NCBI RefSeq assembly: GCF_003664255.1
Contig: NZ_RCCV01000003.1
Span: 558,001-622,000 of the forward strand
DNA length: 64,000 nt
Direction of reading: 5' to 3'
Source of the DNA: Micromonospora sp. M71_S20
GTDB lineage: Bacteria > Actinomycetota > Actinomycetes > Mycobacteriales > Micromonosporaceae
Part shown: piece by piece, positions 62,295 to 64,000 of the stretch
How the letters are laid out: every line of letters starts with the position of its first letter
Numbering within the stretch: position 1 is the stretch's first letter
Program-made: the position numbers and the translations under genes
Notes under the pieces: model-generated
Seen by the model: only the letters and a program-made list of their open reading frames with translations
Database searches by the model: none
Told to the model about the DNA's origin: nothing

Positions 62295-64000
62295 ATGGCG
62301 CTCGACATTCCCCGGCTCGACGGCCGTTTCCAGGTCATCAGCGAGTTCCAGCCGGCCGGCGACCAGCCGGCGGCGATCGACGAGCTGGAGCGTCGGGTCC
62401 GGCGCGGCGACCGCAACACCGTGCTGCTCGGTGCGACCGGCACCGGCAAGAGCGCCACCACCGCGTGGCTGATCGAGCGGGTGCAACGGCCGACGCTGGT
62501 GCTGGCGCCCAACAAGACGCTCTGCGCGCAGCTGGCCAAGGAGTTCAGCGAGCTGCTGCCGCACAACGCGGTCGAATACTTCGTCTCCTACTACGACTAC
62601 TACCAGCCCGAGGCCTACATCCCGCAGACCGACACCTACATCGAGAAGGACTCCTCGATCAACGAGGAGGTCGAGCGGCTGCGGCACTCGGCGACCATGT
62701 CGCTGCTCACCCGCCGCGACGTGATCGTGGTGGCCACCGTCTCGGCGATCTACGGCCTGGGCACCCCGGAGGAATACCTCGACCGCGCGGTGCGGGTTGC
62801 GGTCGGGCAGGAGCTGGACCGTGACCAGCTGCTGCGCCGGCTGGTCGACATCCAGTACTCGCGCAACGACATGGCCTTCAACCGGGGCACCTTCCGGGTC
62901 CGCGGCGACACGCTGGAGATCATCCCGGCCTACGAGGAGCTGGCCGTCCGGATCGAGCTCTTCGGCGACGAGGTGGAGAAGCTCTACTACCTCAACCCCC
63001 TCACCGGCGACGTGGTCAAGGAGGTCGACGGGCTGGTCATCTTCCCGGCCACCCACTACGCGGCCGGGCCGGAGCGGATGGAGCGGGCGATCCGCGACAT
63101 CGAGGCCGAGCTGGCCGAGCGGCTGGCCGAGCTGGAGCGGCAGGGCAAGCTGCTGGAGGCGCAGCGGCTGCGGATGCGCACCACCTACGACATCGAGATG
63201 ATGCGCCAGGTCGGGTTCTGCTCCGGCATCGAGAACTACTCGATGCACATGGACGGCCGGCTGCCGGGCAGTCCGCCGCACTGCCTGCTCGACTACTTCC
63301 CCGACGACTTCCTCACGGTCGTCGACGAGTCGCACGTGACCATCCCGCAGATCGGCGGGATGTACGAGGGCGACGCGTCCCGCAAGCGGATGCTGATCGA
63401 CCACGGCTTCCGGCTGCCCAGCGCCGCCGACAACCGGCCGCTGCGCTTCGACGAGTTCCTGGAGCGGGTGGGCCAGATGGTCTTCCTCTCCGCGACGCCC
63501 GGCCCGTGGGAGCTGGAGCAGGCCCAGGGCGAGTTCGTCGAGCAGGTGATCCGGCCCACCGGTCTGATCGACCCGGAGGTCGTCGTCAAGCCCACCAAGG
63601 GTCAGATCGACGACCTCATGCACGAGATCAAGCTGCGTACCGAGCGCGACGAGCGGGTGCTGGTCACCACGCTGACCAAGAAGATGGCCGAGGACCTGTC
63701 GGACTACCTCCTGGAGAACGGCATCCGGGTGCGCTACCTGCACTCCGAGGTCGACACGCTGCGCCGCGTGGAGCTGCTGCGGGAGCTGCGCAAGGGCGAC
63801 TACGACGTGCTGGTCGGCATCAACCTGCTCCGGGAGGGTCTCGACCTGCCGGAGGTGTCGCTGGTCGCCATCCTCGACGCCGACAAGGAGGGCTTCCTGC
63901 GCAGCGGCCGGTCGTTGATCCAGACCATCGGCCGGGCGGCGCGGAACGTCTCCGGTCAGGTGCACATGTACGCCGACAAGATCACTCCGTCGATGGCCGA
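62295..64000 (+). CDS. uvrB: UvrABC excinuclease subunit B (3' end outside window)
   Basis: UvrB is the damage-verifying helicase of nucleotide excision repair and nicks DNA with UvrC. The 568 codons present start [12 protein letters not shown] and contain Walker [14 protein letters not shown], the beta-hairpin [57 protein letters not shown], and motif [11 protein letters not shown]. The frame is open through the last base, so the C-terminal coiled coil that binds UvrC lies beyond the window. Start choice is supported by the nearby -10 box. Confidence 0.96.
   Translation, partial: MALDIPRLDGRFQVISEFQPAGDQPAAIDELERRVRRGDRNTVLLGATGTGKSATTAWLIERVQRPTLVLAPNKTLCAQLAKEFSELLPHNAVEYFVSYYDYYQPEAYIPQTDTYIEKDSSINEEVERLRHSATMSLLTRRDVIVVATVSAIYGLGTPEEYLDRAVRVAVGQELDRDQLLRRLVDIQYSRNDMAFNRGTFRVRGDTLEIIPAYEELAVRIELFGDEVEKLYYLNPLTGDVVKEVDGLVIFPATHYAAGPERMERAIRDIEAELAERLAELERQGKLLEAQRLRMRTTYDIEMMRQVGFCSGIENYSMHMDGRLPGSPPHCLLDYFPDDFLTVVDESHVTIPQIGGMYEGDASRKRMLIDHGFRLPSAADNRPLRFDEFLERVGQMVFLSATPGPWELEQAQGEFVEQVIRPTGLIDPEVVVKPTKGQIDDLMHEIKLRTERDERVLVTTLTKKMAEDLSDYLLENGIRVRYLHSEVDTLRRVELLRELRKGDYDVLVGINLLREGLDLPEVSLVAILDADKEGFLRSGRSLIQTIGRAARNVSGQVHMYADKITPSMA

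Overview
The window is a high-GC actinobacterial chromosome segment. Gene order (trpC-trpB-trpA-lgt, pyk next to an acyl-CoA thioesterase, ANTAR regulator, liv operon, polA, rpsA, coaE, uvrB), frequent GTG and TTG starts, strong third-position GC bias and many apparently leaderless genes point to Micromonosporaceae, probably Micromonospora or a close relative. That assignment is inferred from family resemblance, not from a search. No phage, insertion sequence or CRISPR array is visible. One tRNA gene, tRNA-Leu with anticodon CAA, is present.

Layout. 1-7 kb: the end of the tryptophan pathway (trpCBA), a NUDIX hydrolase, prolipoprotein diacylglyceryl transferase, an FAD monooxygenase and a GNAT acetyltransferase. 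7-13.4 kb: glutamate synthase gltB-gltD. 13.4-19.4 kb: an M1 peptidase gene that has lost its 5' end, a secreted SGNH lipase, and an FtsK/SpoIIIE-like tandem ATPase paired with a three-helix membrane protein. 19.4-23.4 kb is accessory: a Panacea-domain antitoxin with a Fic toxin, two small hypothetical genes (the second apparently frameshifted), an XRE/DUF397 pair and a deazaflavin-dependent nitroreductase-family protein. 23.8-33 kb: a second secreted lipase, aldo/keto reductase, YCII protein, pyruvate kinase, TesB thioesterase, an Rrf2 regulator followed by a Cys-containing leader ORF and a TauE/SafE transporter, and a PLP decarboxylase. 33-38.7 kb: a secreted CBM2-linked family 11 rhamnogalacturonan lyase under a LacI-type operator, a luciferase-like oxidoreductase, and an Lrp regulator divergent from a cystathionine gamma-synthase/lyase family enzyme.

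38.9-50.6 kb: a LAGLIDADG-like HTH protein directly behind tRNA-Leu, an ANTAR response regulator, a lipoprotein, the complete branched-chain amino-acid ABC importer (livKHMGF) with a very strong terminator after the binding protein, a second polar amino-acid importer of slightly different composition, and a low-GC pair of paralogous secreted four-cysteine mini-proteins. 50.7-64 kb: polA, a MerR regulator, a decayed SDR gene, a DUF2945-DUF3140 pair, a methyltransferase, rpsA, a PadR/GyrI-like pair, a CoaE-GrpB fusion, a duplicated-domain membrane-anchored protein, and the 5' part of uvrB running off the end.

Two patterns cut across the window. Essentially every convergent gene pair is separated by a hairpin, and at four junctions this is a long interrupted palindrome of the dispersed intergenic type. 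In addition, at least ten genes have a TANNNT -10 box 6-8 nt before the start codon, which implies leaderless transcripts.
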